Shown: positions 50,712-61,829 of the stretch, in pieces
How positions within the stretch are numbered: position 1 is the stretch's first letter
How the letters are laid out: each line of letters opens with the position of its first letter
Assembly: GCF_003073045.1 (NCBI RefSeq)
Contig: NC_037595.1
Coordinates: 2,356,001-2,420,000 of the forward strand
Length of the DNA stretch: 64,000 bases
DNA from: Pomacea canaliculata
Lineage: Eukaryota > Mollusca > Gastropoda > Architaenioglossa > Ampullariidae
Reading direction: 5' to 3'
The notes under the pieces: model-generated
Databases searched by the model: none
Told to the model about the DNA's origin: nothing
The model's input: only the letters and a program-made list of their open reading frames with translations
Program-made: the position numbers and the translations under genes

Positions 50712-50824
50712 ATGTACTTCGCTTACATGTAAACTCTTGCCTTGGACCGCTCAAACATTTGTATTTCGTCAATTTAAAGAAAACAGTTGTAAGCAGCTGT
50801 TCTACCTCTTTGTTTGTGTATATT

Positions 50825-50830
50825 AATAAA
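50825..50830 (+). terminator. possible poly(A) signal, receptor 8
   Basis: This AATAAA lies 113 bases after the stop codon and is preceded by TTTGTTTGTGTATATT. Confidence 0.5.
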
Positions 50831-51010
50831 AGCAATTGTCCATAATTATATTTGCAAAAACGATGCTAATTCGTGTCTTGAAATGTATCATAAGCATCTG
50901 ACTACTAGTTTACTTATTAAGAAAGCGGAGTGTAGGAAGGATAACATCTTCAGCATGCAGACAAGGAAGAAATGACTGAGCTAGGTGTGTAATATGTTTA
51001 TGAACTAGTA

Positions 51011-51330
51011 GATCAATCAAACAATCAATCGATTAATCAATCAATCTTTATTGTATGTGCCAGGCATAAACAAATATAACTTTTCGCACAAATATTAGGA
51101 ACGGGGGTTGTCCCCCTTGTATGTTGGGAGGCAGGGGTTGTCGCCCTTAACTGTGAGCTAGTTGGAACGCAAGCAAGTTCTAAGAAAGCGGGTATGAGTG
51201 AGCCAAAGGTTCTCTGAACCCCTGTAGTTGGGCGAAACTGAGTTTGATTATTCCTAAGCCAGTCTTCGAGTAAGAGAGACACTGTAGCGAATGTCTGGGG
51301 ACTGGAATAGTTCCTTGACTAGTCAAGGTG
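51011..51330 (-). repeat. retroposon 3' end with (TTGA)n tail
   Basis: On the reverse strand the segment ends in CAATAAAGATTGATTGATTA and further ATTG units. This 3' tail type is typical of some LINEs and their SINEs. The body upstream has an open frame of ~80 codons with no motif I can assign, so LINE 3' end and SINE remain alternatives. The 5' limit is approximate. Confidence 0.45.
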
Positions 51331-51534
51331 TGGGACGAGTTGTCTTTATTGCTTTGGTTATCTTTATGACAGTGAGAGAATGGTGTAAAAATTTAATACT
51401 TGTTTGGAAATCATGATAATGAAAGGGGTAGTATTGTTTCCTTATTGTAACAGGGGTAGTTAAAATTCAACATGAATGTTCATAGTCAAGTAAGGATTTC
51501 AGTAATTACCTAGAGGAATGAAAGACAAATAGAA

Positions 51535-52045
51535 GTGTATCGTCGCCAGCCAGGTAGTCAGCAACTGCAGTTCTGGTAGACTGGAGTGTATCGTCGTCAG
51601 CCAGGTGTGTCCGCCCAGTCAGCAATGCTGTTCTGAAGTCTGCAAGTGCAGGCCTGACGAGAGGGGGGGACAGGGGGTCTGGTGTACCCGGGCCCGCGGC
51701 TGTCAAGGGGGCCCGGCCTTGGTCAGTGGATTTTTTCTTCTTCTTCTCCTTTTCTTTTTCTTTTAAAGAAAGGTCTAAGGACAGAACACCCAAGCATTAC
51801 ACATGCAGAAGTTGAGTTTGAGTGTAGATATTGAGATTCGAATTGTAAACATACATTATATACTGGGAAAATAATTTACGATTACAAGTACAAGGGGCCC
51901 GGATAGGTCGTCTGTCCCGGGGCCCGGGCTGGCTCTCGGCGGCCCTGTGCAAGTGTATCATCGTCAGCCAGGTGTGTCCGCCCAGTCGACACTCACTCTT
52001 GGGTACAGGCACGGTATCGTCGTCAGCCTGACATGTTGACCCCGT
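51535..52045. repeat. ~60-bp tandem repeat, four units, interrupted
   Basis: The core GTATCGTCGTCAGCCAGGTG recurs at about 51535, 51593, 51955 and 52015 with variants. The third unit is pushed away by the inserted MITE. Without the insert the spacing is close to 60 bases. The sequence is GC-richer than the surrounding DNA. Confidence 0.75.
51649..51947. mobile_element. hAT-like MITE
   Basis: It begins CAGGCCTGACGAGAG and ends with the complement of CAGGGCCGCCGAGAG (12 of 15 matching). It is flanked by the 8-base duplication TGCAAGTG (51641-51648 and 51948-51955). An 8-base duplication and CAGGG-type ends are marks of the hAT superfamily. At 299 bases with no transposase it is non-autonomous. 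GGGCCC-rich segments sit near both ends and an AT-rich middle separates them. Confidence 0.85.
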
Positions 52046-54115
52046 CAACCCCCAGCGGCGCCAGATTATTTTATTAAAGGGAGATTATTCAGAGACATGT
52101 ATGTGTGTGTAAGTGTGCTCGTTCCTGGACTTCACCGAAAGTAAGTGAAAATGTTGGACATAAGAACTCTGTATGCATTCGGATCCCGATCTCCAGTCAC
52201 GGTTTCCATTTGAGGTCAATCTTTATTGTATGGTTAACAAAACGGAAAACATTTGAAACTACTGAAGCAACTTTTATTTACAGATATTGGACGACTGGAA
52301 TGTTGAGAGTCGTGTATGACAATGATGTGATATTTATGGTTTGTAGTCATGTCCATGTATTGATTTCAGTTATGTGAAATTTACTGCCCTCCCCTAAAAT
52401 CAACACAAGCTGCAGAATAATATAGAACTGTCATCACACAGACAAATATTGCTTCGTCCTTTGCCCTCACGAGTAAGAACCAGAAACTATACAAACAAAG
52501 CGAAATTCGTTTGTATTTCATCCTCTCAGACTCCGTACCAAGTGAGATGTGCTGTGGGATGTATGACAGCTCCTCGGTGACAAAATAACTTCACGATAAC
52601 AGAAACTTATGGCCAGTAAGAAATATATTGTAGCAACTTTATGTTTGCTCTGTTTACTGTCAGTGAATTTCAGTCTCTGGAGCGAGATAATTTTTCAGCT
52701 GCTGGAGTAAACAATGGTTTACCTATGCAAGGGTTAATAATAAAAGATTCCCCCACTGGCCATGTAAAAGTATGATACTGTTCTTGGATAATGGTCTCAT
52801 CAAGGATGTTAAGTTGAATCTGTTTGGTCTTATTATGTACAAGCGATGAGCTATAAAAGTATAAATGTATCTTAATGCAGTGTAATTCTACTCACGTGAC
52901 TGTATATGAATATAGACCAATGCGTTGTTCCTTTTAAGTTACATTTATGTGTTTTAAATATTTCACATATGCATAAAACCTATGTATGTACTAATATTAT
53001 GTATGTATACAAGTCAATATATTCTGTCTACATTGCTAAAACAAAAAGCTCTTGAGCATGTTAGTTGCACTGATATAATATATAATGATCATCACATTGT
53101 GCACATGTATCAAGTACATAAATAGGTATCACTATGTTTATTTTAACATGTCTAAATGTTTTAATAACATTTTTAACTCAAAGTCTATCCTGTATTCGAT
53201 TTGAAATTAAGCCCAAACTTACTGGTGAGTTTATAGAACACACAGCTGCTACTGGTTATGACCTCGTGACCTTTGTGTGGGAAAGTACACTTGACCTAAA
53301 CTCTTTATTCTTACATCTTCATCTTTTTTTCAAGACTGAAAACAGAAATAATAATTTATACTTTCTCACGAGCGAAGCAATTTTGAGGTTCAAACTTTGA
53401 GAATTAGTATATTTGACTTCCCAAAATTCACTTACTTGACAACACTTGTTCAACATTTCATTATCAGACATTATGTCTCTACCTGTAAGTTCTCCTTTTC
53501 TTTCAAAGTTGTTGCAAGCTGGTTTGTGTATGAAGAATGTAACGGTTATGTCGTTTCTAATGTAAACGGGTCGTCACTAGAAGATAAACTTTAAAACTTA
53601 TCTGTAAACATTAGGAGCCACATCAACATTGACACCCGGAGTAGTTCCGTCGTCACGTGCCTTGTGTGAGATGAGCAATAATCTATGGCAGCTCCGAACA
53701 TCGCCACGAAGCAGATTTCACAAACATGTTTCGGTCTGTAGAAAACCCTCGTTTGGCTTCACACACACGCGCATGCTTGACTAACCCTTCAATGTGGTTG
53801 ATTTTAATGTTATATCCTTTGCTAAACACATTAGCACAGTGTATATATGATGTAATGTTTTCCGATTTTTACTAAATATGTCGATTATGACATTATTTCC
53901 CTGTTTTGAATTTATCTCTTTCTTAAGTGGTTTTTTTTCTGAGCTGGGAAAAAACGAAGAAATAAATTGCGAGTAAAACCTGCTTTGTTTTTAGTAAACT
54001 TGATGGCCTGTTTCTGCGTCTTCGTCTTTTTCTACATATCCTACATATCTGTTCACTGTGGGTTTTTTCTGTCCTTTTGTCATCCTTGCCAAGACAAATT
54101 TTCAAATGCATGACA

Positions 54116-54270
54116 CAGCGGTTGACCCCTCACCTGAAGAGGTCACGTGGTCAGATGTGGGCACCATGAAGCCACTCACACATCGCACCGCAGCGGTTGA
54201 CCCCTCACCTGAAGTTTGCAGGTCACGTGGTCAGGTCTGGACACCATGAAGCCACTCAAACATCGCACCA
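54116..54270. repeat. 75-bp tandem duplication
   Basis: Two units (54116-54190 and 54191-54270) share CAGCGGTTGACCCCTCACCT, GGTCACGTGGTCAG and ACCATGAAGCCACTCA. The second carries a small insertion (TTTGCA). Each holds an E-box CACGTG. Confidence 0.85.
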
Positions 54271-55150
54271 TGAATACACTAACATCGATGCAGCCTCCCC
54301 GGGATGCGAGTGGAGGTCTGCGGGATGTGCAGCTGCTTCCTGCCTTCTGAGCTGCAGCGCCACCTGATGGACGTGTAGACATCTGTCAACAAAATCAATG
54401 TGTTTCGTTTTATTCTTTTGTTCTGCTACTTTTTATCTTTGCTTTCATTTGACACAAAGTGTTACGTTTTCTGAGGAAATAAAAAATATAAATACTTGAT
54501 CTGTCACTGTTTGCCGTGCGCTTTACTCGTGTTTATGAGTTTCCTCCCAGCCATTATTTCCAGTTGATCTATCTAGAGCCCTCCCTACAAGTGCAATGTA
54601 AATATTTTCTATATTTATATCTCATATGCAACCTTTAAAATATTGTTTTTTTATGCTTGGCCTCTTAACATGAATTTCAACATAAAAAAATAGAACTATG
54701 AGTGGGAAAATTTCAGAATATTCTCGAAGAGCTTTATCTAACCATATTTGTAAAACTATTTATTTCTGGATGTAAATTGTGCGCAGTGCAACAGTGCTTA
54801 AGTAATTATCAACACACAAAAATTACTTTCTTTCTTAGAAGGTGAGAAATAAGGGCGTTAAAAAGAAAAAAACAGATATAAGACTTAAAAGGATAAGTAA
54901 GCGGATGCTGAAATGAAATTTTCTGTCAATAGAATCCATTGCTTCTATCAACAATTCTTTGTGATTCCAGGATTACAGTTGCTCGCAAATAATTAAAAGA
55001 TATTTTTCATCTTTTGTATGTTTCTGGCTTTGTAGTTGTTTGTTTAAAAGTGATTATTGAAGATAAAATATGCTTTATTTACTTGGCGCTGAGGCTCCTT
55101 TCAGTTTTGTCGAAGAATCCAGTATTTGTTTTACACGAGACCATCTTTAG

Positions 55151-55158
55151 TATAAAAG
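55151..55158 (+). promoter_or_regulatory. TATA box, receptor 9
   Basis: TTTAGTATAAAAGT lies 93 bases before a strong donor, with the same TAGTATAAAAG core as receptor 8. Confidence 0.65.
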
Positions 55159-55180
55159 TAGCCAGACTTCAACAAGAAAC

Positions 55181-55243
55181 GATCCTGCACCATTAAGAAT
55201 GTTTGGAGGTGGCAACTCACAGAGACCAAAGACTGTTACCAAG
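55181..55243 (+). other. predicted non-coding exon 1, receptor 9
   Basis: From a predicted start near 55181 to the donor CCAAG|GTGAGA. The start position is inferred from the TATA box only. Confidence 0.45.
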
Positions 55244-55662
55244 GTGAGAGAATGTTACCGAAATAGCAAAGTTCTCTGAATGTTTATGAATTGTTTTCCG
55301 TCTTTCAAAGGGTTTTGTTGCCTTGACAAGGTCTTTGAGAAAGTATTTGACCATTACTAATTGCTTATCTAATCAACCGTAGCATACCTGGATGTTTTTT
55401 CCTTTTTTCATCTTTATTTTGGTCTGATATAAAACTTTTCTTTTCTCGACTTGCCTTCATTTTATTCTTCTTCTCGAAGGTGGTAGGACTGGAATTCTGC
55501 TGGCGCCATGATGAAAGCGATCCCGCAGTGAATGGTAACAAAGACACAGTCCAGAATGAGACAAAATGAGATAAAATATTCTAGATTCTGCATGCCTTTA
55601 CTAGGTCGTGTGTCATTATTTCAAGAATAACTTTACAAAATGTTATCTTTCTTGTGTTTCAG
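55244..55662 (+). other. probable 5' UTR intron, receptor 9
   Basis: The donor CCAAG|GTGAGA and acceptor TTCTTGTGTTTCAG|GAATT enclose 419 bases. Exon 2 has 258 bases of leader before the ATG. Confidence 0.6.
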
Positions 55663-55920
55663 GAATTAAGTGACGGCCATGATGAGACTGGCAAAGCAAA
55701 AACTTCGTTTCTCTCTCTGATCCTCTGTATTTTTATATGGTAGCAGAAGGGTAAAAAATGCTTAGAATAATCGAGTTCTCTGAATAACCTGGATAACCAG
55801 GTTTAACCAGATTTTTGAGGTCCCTTAACTCTGGACCTTGACTGTGTCTTCTTCCACGGGCTTCTATTACAATTAACAAAAAAGACTCGACTAATTTAAA
55901 TCATCAACTCTTCCTTAATC

Positions 55921-57030
55921 ATGAATAACTCGCTGAATAACACCAAAGACCATCTCCCAAGCAATGTCGTTTTTCTTCCATGGAACCACCCAGCTAATGT
56001 CCTCAGTTACGAAGCATATTTAACAGCAGTGTACTACTACACCACCGTTGTCAAGCCCGTTATAGTCGGTGTTGGTGTGCCCGCCAACATTGTCAATTGT
56101 ATTGTCTTCAAGCACCAAGGACTCAAGGACCGCATGAACCTCTGCCTCTTTGTCCTGGCACTTGTAGACATGATTTACCTGGCTTACTCCATCACAATCT
56201 CATTGGCCTTTTGGATTCAAATAGTGGAGCCTGTTCTTGGAGAGGAAATCTATGTTAAAACACTGTATTATGCTCATGGGGTTAACTATGGGTTTCGAGA
56301 TGCTTCTGCCTGGGTGAGTGTGGTCATAGCAGTGGAGCGATGTGTCTGTGTAGTGCTTCCACTCCAAGCTAACACACTCATGAGCACCCGAACCATGGGT
56401 ATCCTGTTGGCTACCATAGTGATTGGCATGCAGCTGGCCTTCGTCACCACACCACTTAAGAAGTACGTGTACCCTGTGTACGATGCCACCACCGGAGGGA
56501 CAAGATGGAAGGTGACTACATCAGCAGCCTGGCAGAACAGCGAGGCTTTGCTCCTCTACGAAAAGGTGGAGGACACTTTTATACTCATTGCCTTTCCTCT
56601 GTTCATTTTTATTTTCGTATCAGGGGCAACAACCATCACCGTTGTGAAGCTGAGAGCCGCGATATCATGGAGAGAGAAATCGAGTGCCGTCAGTAGTGAC
56701 AGCCAAGTCCAGCAGGTGGCGCTGACCAAGATGCTTGTACTCCTTTCTTGTGTCTTCATCGCCTGCAAAGTGCCGTGGGTGATCCTCACCGTGGCTCGGT
56801 TCATCTACCCCGAGTTCTCGCCATCGGGTAGTCAGTACAACTTATTCCGGGTGTCGGAGCTGGCGGCTCAGTTCTTCGTCTACTCGCACAGCGCCGTTAA
56901 CTTCTTTATCTACTACTCGCGGTCTTCACGGTTCAAATCTCACCTCGGTCTTCTTTGTGGCTGTTCGCGTAAACAAACAGACGACCTGCACAAGACGACT
57001 GTGGTTTCCGAAGTGAACAAAGCTAAGTAA
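55921..57030 (+). CDS. receptor 9: class A 7TM chemosensory-type GPCR
   Basis: A single exon encodes 369 aa starting MNNSLNNTKD, with sequons at Asn2 and Asn7. It has FLPWNHP at 18-24, TM1 with VPANIVNC (the Asn is kept), TM2 LALVDM and VERC at ~138-141. ECL2 has TGGTRW and AWQ, and the YDK that precedes TM5 in the other complete members is YEK here. It has KVPW in TM6 and NFFIYY in TM7. ECL2 has no cysteine. At the start of TM3 it reads SAWVSV where others have SACIS or STCIS, so a Cys is replaced by Trp. The tail is short and basic. It groups with receptors 5-8, and its role is inferred from the family. Confidence 0.96.
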   Translation: MNNSLNNTKDHLPSNVVFLPWNHPANVLSYEAYLTAVYYYTTVVKPVIVGVGVPANIVNCIVFKHQGLKDRMNLCLFVLALVDMIYLAYSITISLAFWIQIVEPVLGEEIYVKTLYYAHGVNYGFRDASAWVSVVIAVERCVCVVLPLQANTLMSTRTMGILLATIVIGMQLAFVTTPLKKYVYPVYDATTGGTRWKVTTSAAWQNSEALLLYEKVEDTFILIAFPLFIFIFVSGATTITVVKLRAAISWREKSSAVSSDSQVQQVALTKMLVLLSCVFIACKVPWVILTVARFIYPEFSPSGSQYNLFRVSELAAQFFVYSHSAVNFFIYYSRSSRFKSHLGLLCGCSRKQTDDLHKTTVVSEVNKAK

Positions 57031-57099
57031 ACAAGCGGGTTCTTTGAACCGATTTGCGGTAAGTGTTTACTGAGACAAACTATCATTTTGGCATCATAG

Positions 57100-57105
57100 A
57101 ATAAA
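57100..57105 (+). terminator. possible poly(A) signal, receptor 9
   Basis: This AATAAA lies 70 bases after the stop codon and is followed by a G/T-containing stretch (GGGGTTAGG, GTCGTTGT), a good candidate for a downstream element. Confidence 0.55.
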
Positions 57106-59812
57106 AGGGGTTAGGCGAGTCGTTGTCAACGAAGTAGATGGAAGTACTGTAATGTTTTCATGCTTTGTAGCCACTGTTATCTCCATGAAGTGCTGCGAGA
57201 AAATATTTCTCATTTATAAATGGCATGATCGTATGGAGTCAGAAACTTTGCTTATTAGCGTTGATATGAGTCGCATTTAGCTACTGGAATCGTTTGCACT
57301 TGGATTTTGGACTCAAACAAAATATCAGGCACGGGAATGAGTGCATCAGATGAAACAACAGATTTACATGAAACCTCTTGTCATGTAATGTAAAATACAA
57401 AAATGCGATATCTCACAAAAACTTCAAATTTCTGAACCTTTCTGCCAATGTTACTGTGTCAAAAGTGAAAACTGTTGACAAGCCTTTACATGATACAACC
57501 GATAATCAACCTCAACAGTTTTGTTAGCAGCTAAATACAATAATTTTGAGTGTACTAAAATATATCTACCTTAGAAAATAGCTTAATAGAAGAAAGACAT
57601 TTAAAATAATCAAAAGGATTTATTTTACTATATGATTTATTGTAAAACTGGAAATGGATATTGGTAACTTTATTTAGCAAGCGCTTGACTTAGTTCATGA
57701 CCTTAAGACAGAATCAGAGGCAGTCACCTGCATTAACCTGCATTAACTCCTGCTCGAAGTTGGCGGAAATACTTCTCGTCGCCATCAAAGTTTCCATTTT
57801 CTCACAGGCAGACAACTGTGAAGTCCTTGCCACAACTTAGTTATGCTTAAGTTCCTTGAGAGTGCTGGCCAGTACTTGTAACTGAAGTCTTCTCAGAAAC
57901 ATAGTCATTGACCCCGGATTGACCCCACGTTAACAGCCCCCAGCAGGCAAAATTTCGCGAGCGGCTACTGGAAGTGACCAGGACCATGTTCTTGATATCA
58001 AGCGGGTAAACCTGTGTTGATAGAGTTAATGTATGCAAAAAGATCAAAATCCAGAAATTTAGTTATGCCTTTTAAGTTTGATAGCTACAGAGAGAACTTT
58101 TTCTAGTCTTTTGTGATTATTAGTTGTTGATTACAGACTTGCATATCGCTGTTTCTTAAAGGGGAACTGTTATCATTTTTTTCCTTGTAGAAAATAAAAA
58201 GAGAGAGCAAACGCAAGGGAAATAGTTTGGAATCTCGCATTGCCTACCACAACACACCACGAATATACAGTCCATGTTGACCGCTTCAAATTAATAATCT
58301 CCAATGAAGAAATCCTAAGAAAATACAACTAAGAAAACAGACGTTGAACTAACTTTAATGTTTCATGGCAACATAACTTGAGGCAACATTGCACATTAAA
58401 AGCAGTGTATGTATAAATCTACTTATATATTTATTGATATAAATTATATATATAGAGAGAGAGAGCGTTTGTTTAGGACAGCGTGTACCGCTCGCAGTCT
58501 CTTGCTTTCCACCCGTACCCAACTTCTGCACCCTGGGATGAGCGACGATGACGATAAGGTGTGATGCGACCTCAAGTCGGGGCGCCTGAACTAGTATAAA
58601 CAAACTGGATGCCTGTACTTTGCTTTCATTATGTCGAGTGCCAAACCCTCAAAGACCGTGTAGGAACAAGAGAGAAATAAATGATTCAGTTCTGCTGGAT
58701 GGTAGCACATTAGTACACATAACTACCTATGTGCGTGAACATATAAACCCTACACTCACCCCACCACCCACACACACTCACTCTGTTTATGAGGCTAACT
58801 GTTGAACGACTTCTAGTTCTTGTAGAGAGCAGCTTCCGCAAAGTGACAGGCAAAATATTAGTTTTAACCCCAGGTTTAAATTTGATTTATTTTTGTTATT
58901 TTACCTAAAGGGTCACCAATTTTCTGAAAAGCTTACTGGTACTTAAATTTAAGTGTATCCTCTTTCGAATGAATGCAAATAATATTAGTTTTGGGGTGAA
59001 GTAATTTTCGACTGCAATAAAGACAGTAGTAAAGACAGAGAAACCCTCTGAACAGGGCTCCCAAGAGGACATACGTTTCAACAAACTGAAATCACACTGA
59101 CAGGTAGATGAACTACCAAGCCGGGCTAATATAATCGGTATGTTTTCAGGATAGATACTACAGTTGCTCAATTAAAAAAAGGTCAGGCTGCAAAGGCGTC
59201 CTTTACATTCGAACAAGTCGAAAACACAACCTCGAGTTGGCTCAAGAAGGCAGCCATGATTGCACTCTTTCACAAACAAAATCCGATGTTAGTGTGTGAT
59301 AAGGTGCCCCATCACGTGACCACTGAGGTGCTGTTGGCAGTTTTGTTGACAAGACAACGCGAGTTTTGGTGACACTATGTCAGGTAAAGATTTTCTGTGA
59401 AGGAAGTGAAGTTTCAAAGATGTTGAAAAGCAAGACATACAGAGAAGATGTAACCAGAATTCATCTGGTCGAGTCCTGCCTCACAGAAACTAAGGTACCT
59501 GAGGTGGACTGTCGTTATTTGTGTTATAAAGACAATTCATGGTTGGTCAGATATCACTACTGGCTCCACTGTCTTTCCTTACCTTGTTTTTTGTAGCCAT
59601 CTAATTAGAGCATTTATCTCAGAACTCATGTTTAGCTCAGGAATAAAGCTAAACTACGTTCTGAGTTTATCTGAGCTTACGAGTCTGGAATTGTAGTCTT
59701 GAGACAAACTGTCTAGGAATCGAAGGATGTTTACAAGACAACATGTTATTATGTTTTAATGTGAACACTGATACATTCTTTTCTGGAGATGTCTGCTCTA
59801 AACGGGAGTCTC

Positions 59813-59853
<41 letters not shown>

Positions 59854-61739
59854 AATACTGATTGCCATCACTCGTCTTGCCTACCTAAAGCGAATAAGCT
59901 CCTTACATCCTCATCCAAACTCCCGACTACGACCACACACACACATATCTCTCCTATCATCACGATATTCCGCGTTGTTTCGTGAGACTCGAGACACTGA
60001 TACGCAAGTGATAGTTATTGCAAGTTTCTATTCTCTATATACTCTACCGGTCTTTAGATATATATATACCACCTACACACCTGCAGGGCAATATTAAGTA
60101 AAATGTTTACAGGTTAGTAACTTGTAATAGCGGGTACAGCACGATATTCCCCATCCTCACTCTAATATTCCCCATCTTTGCTCTTCCACGAACAAAAGAC
60201 TTGATGCCATGCGCATCCAAGCACAACAAGCACAGGTTTATTAAAAATACAAATATGCAAAATGCATTTAAAGTTTGGCTCGTCTAAAAGGGGTGCTTAA
60301 ATATCGGTACTATTCGTACCTCCACATGCTATAATTACGTATTGCACATTATTGCTACTACTATTATTACATTAGTTCCTATTATCACACCATCCACAGA
60401 GACGGCGCTAGGGGGATGCGGGGCCTCAATCTCGACATTAAACGAGCGCAGTTTGCTAAACATCTACACCATGCTTTGGCCTTTCTTTTATAAAATGTCT
60501 TCGTGGTATGAGAAAGGCAGTCTCGAGTTTATGTAAATGCCAAGGCACTTGATTACCTCAACCTGACCATCGAGAATTAGAAAAGCTAACTTTCGGTGAG
60601 CATCTGGAATCTGATTTCCTGATGATGTTATCATACTTCGTGTCCCGCCTCACCCCACCTTTGTCCCTAACCTCTGTACAGAATGATGGCTGTGGAATCA
60701 AATACAGACACGTGACTGGATATCGTAATGAAAAGAGGAAAAGAGACTGACCTGGACAATGTTGCGGGATGGTGTGCTGGTTACTATGACGACATCCTAT
60801 TTCCGGCACCCAAGAATGAAGAGTAGAGTTCTTTGTTGTCATTGGAACAAGACCTGGTAGAAATGCGTTCTAAATAAATATTCTTTGAAATTTTCTAGGG
60901 TTTGTAGTTTTTCTAAGGAAAGTGGCCAGCTGACGATAATTGTTTGCCGAAAGACTCCTTCCAAGGAAATATAAAACTTCCCGTTCGCCAAACGACTTAC
61001 TCCACCACGCCCACACGCCATACCTATCCCACTTTCGCTTCTGTGACATTTGACCTTTACCACTCATCAGTAAATGTCGATTGTTAATTGCCTTCAATCC
61101 TTTTAAAGGGAAAGATGTTTTTCCCAGCACACACCACAACAATGCGATTTTCACTGTTGCTTTCTGGTGGGTGTCTCTTGTCGGTATTTCTAATAGAAAA
61201 CGTGAAAGTAATACAAATAACACGTGGCACAGTGAATTACTCAATTTGTGATATATTTTCGGACTTTTTAAAAATTCAATGACTGTCGTAATTCCGAAGT
61301 ATTTCTGACCCATTCTTATTCCTAATATGAATAAATCAGAAAACAAAAGAACAATGTTTCGTCAATTAAGAAAACCCGTTGTCTGAAGGTGTGACTCAGA
61401 TGTGAAAGAAGTCGACATTAGGTTTAGAAAAATACTCCCGTCGATGGAATGAGAACACTAACAATTCCTTCTGCATTTAGTAATTATTGTTGGCAGTAAA
61501 TAGAACAAAATAACACTATTGTGCTAATAGTCATCAGTATTTTTCAATAGTTTACACTTTTCTTTATTTTTCATCTTTTCTTGGACTAACGATGCTCTGT
61601 CGTGTCAATACTCGCACCTACGTAATTATTTCAATTCAAATTTCTACTGACAAAATTGAAACACATACATTACAAAAATATTTTTAATGCAAAAATCTAG
61701 AACAATACACTACCGTATTTTAATTGAGAGAAATGTAAA
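57106..61739. other. intergenic, receptors 9-10
   Basis: No gene is supported. It holds a (CAA)14 microsatellite at 59812-59854, TA/GA runs near 58420-58465, and a hAT-end-like motif at 60396-60414 (CAGAGACGGCGCTAGGGGG) with no partner end seen. The longest open frame (reverse strand, 61346-60870) opens with TTG and shows no known domain. Confidence 0.5.
59812..59854. repeat. (CAA)n microsatellite
   Basis: About 14 uninterrupted CAA units. Poly-Gln and poly-Asn frames across it are artefacts. Confidence 0.95.
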
Positions 61740-61747
61740 TATAAAAG
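61740..61747 (+). promoter_or_regulatory. TATA box, receptor 10
   Basis: AAATATAAAAGC lies 90 bases before a pair of strong donors, the same arrangement as receptors 5-9. Confidence 0.55.
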
Positions 61748-61829
61748 CACTCACAACTCAAAATACTAATTGTGGTATTTCAAATGTTGCTGTAACGGTC
61801 TAATGCAGAGGTAAAACAGGTAAGGACAG

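Larger units (their letters stand above)
50831..55150. other. intergenic, receptors 8-9
   Basis: No gene is supported. It contains a reverse-strand retroposon tail (51011-51330), a ~60-base tandem repeat carrying a hAT-like MITE (51535-52045), and a 75-base tandem duplication (54116-54270). The remaining AT-rich sequence shows nothing recognisable. Confidence 0.5.

Noticed and set aside
59743-60097. Poly-Gln and poly-Asn frames
   Set aside because: They are produced by the CAA microsatellite and lack any coding context.
60870-61346. 158-codon reverse-strand open frame
   Set aside because: It begins with TTG, has no recognisable domain or conserved motif, and lies in ordinary AT-rich intergenic DNA.
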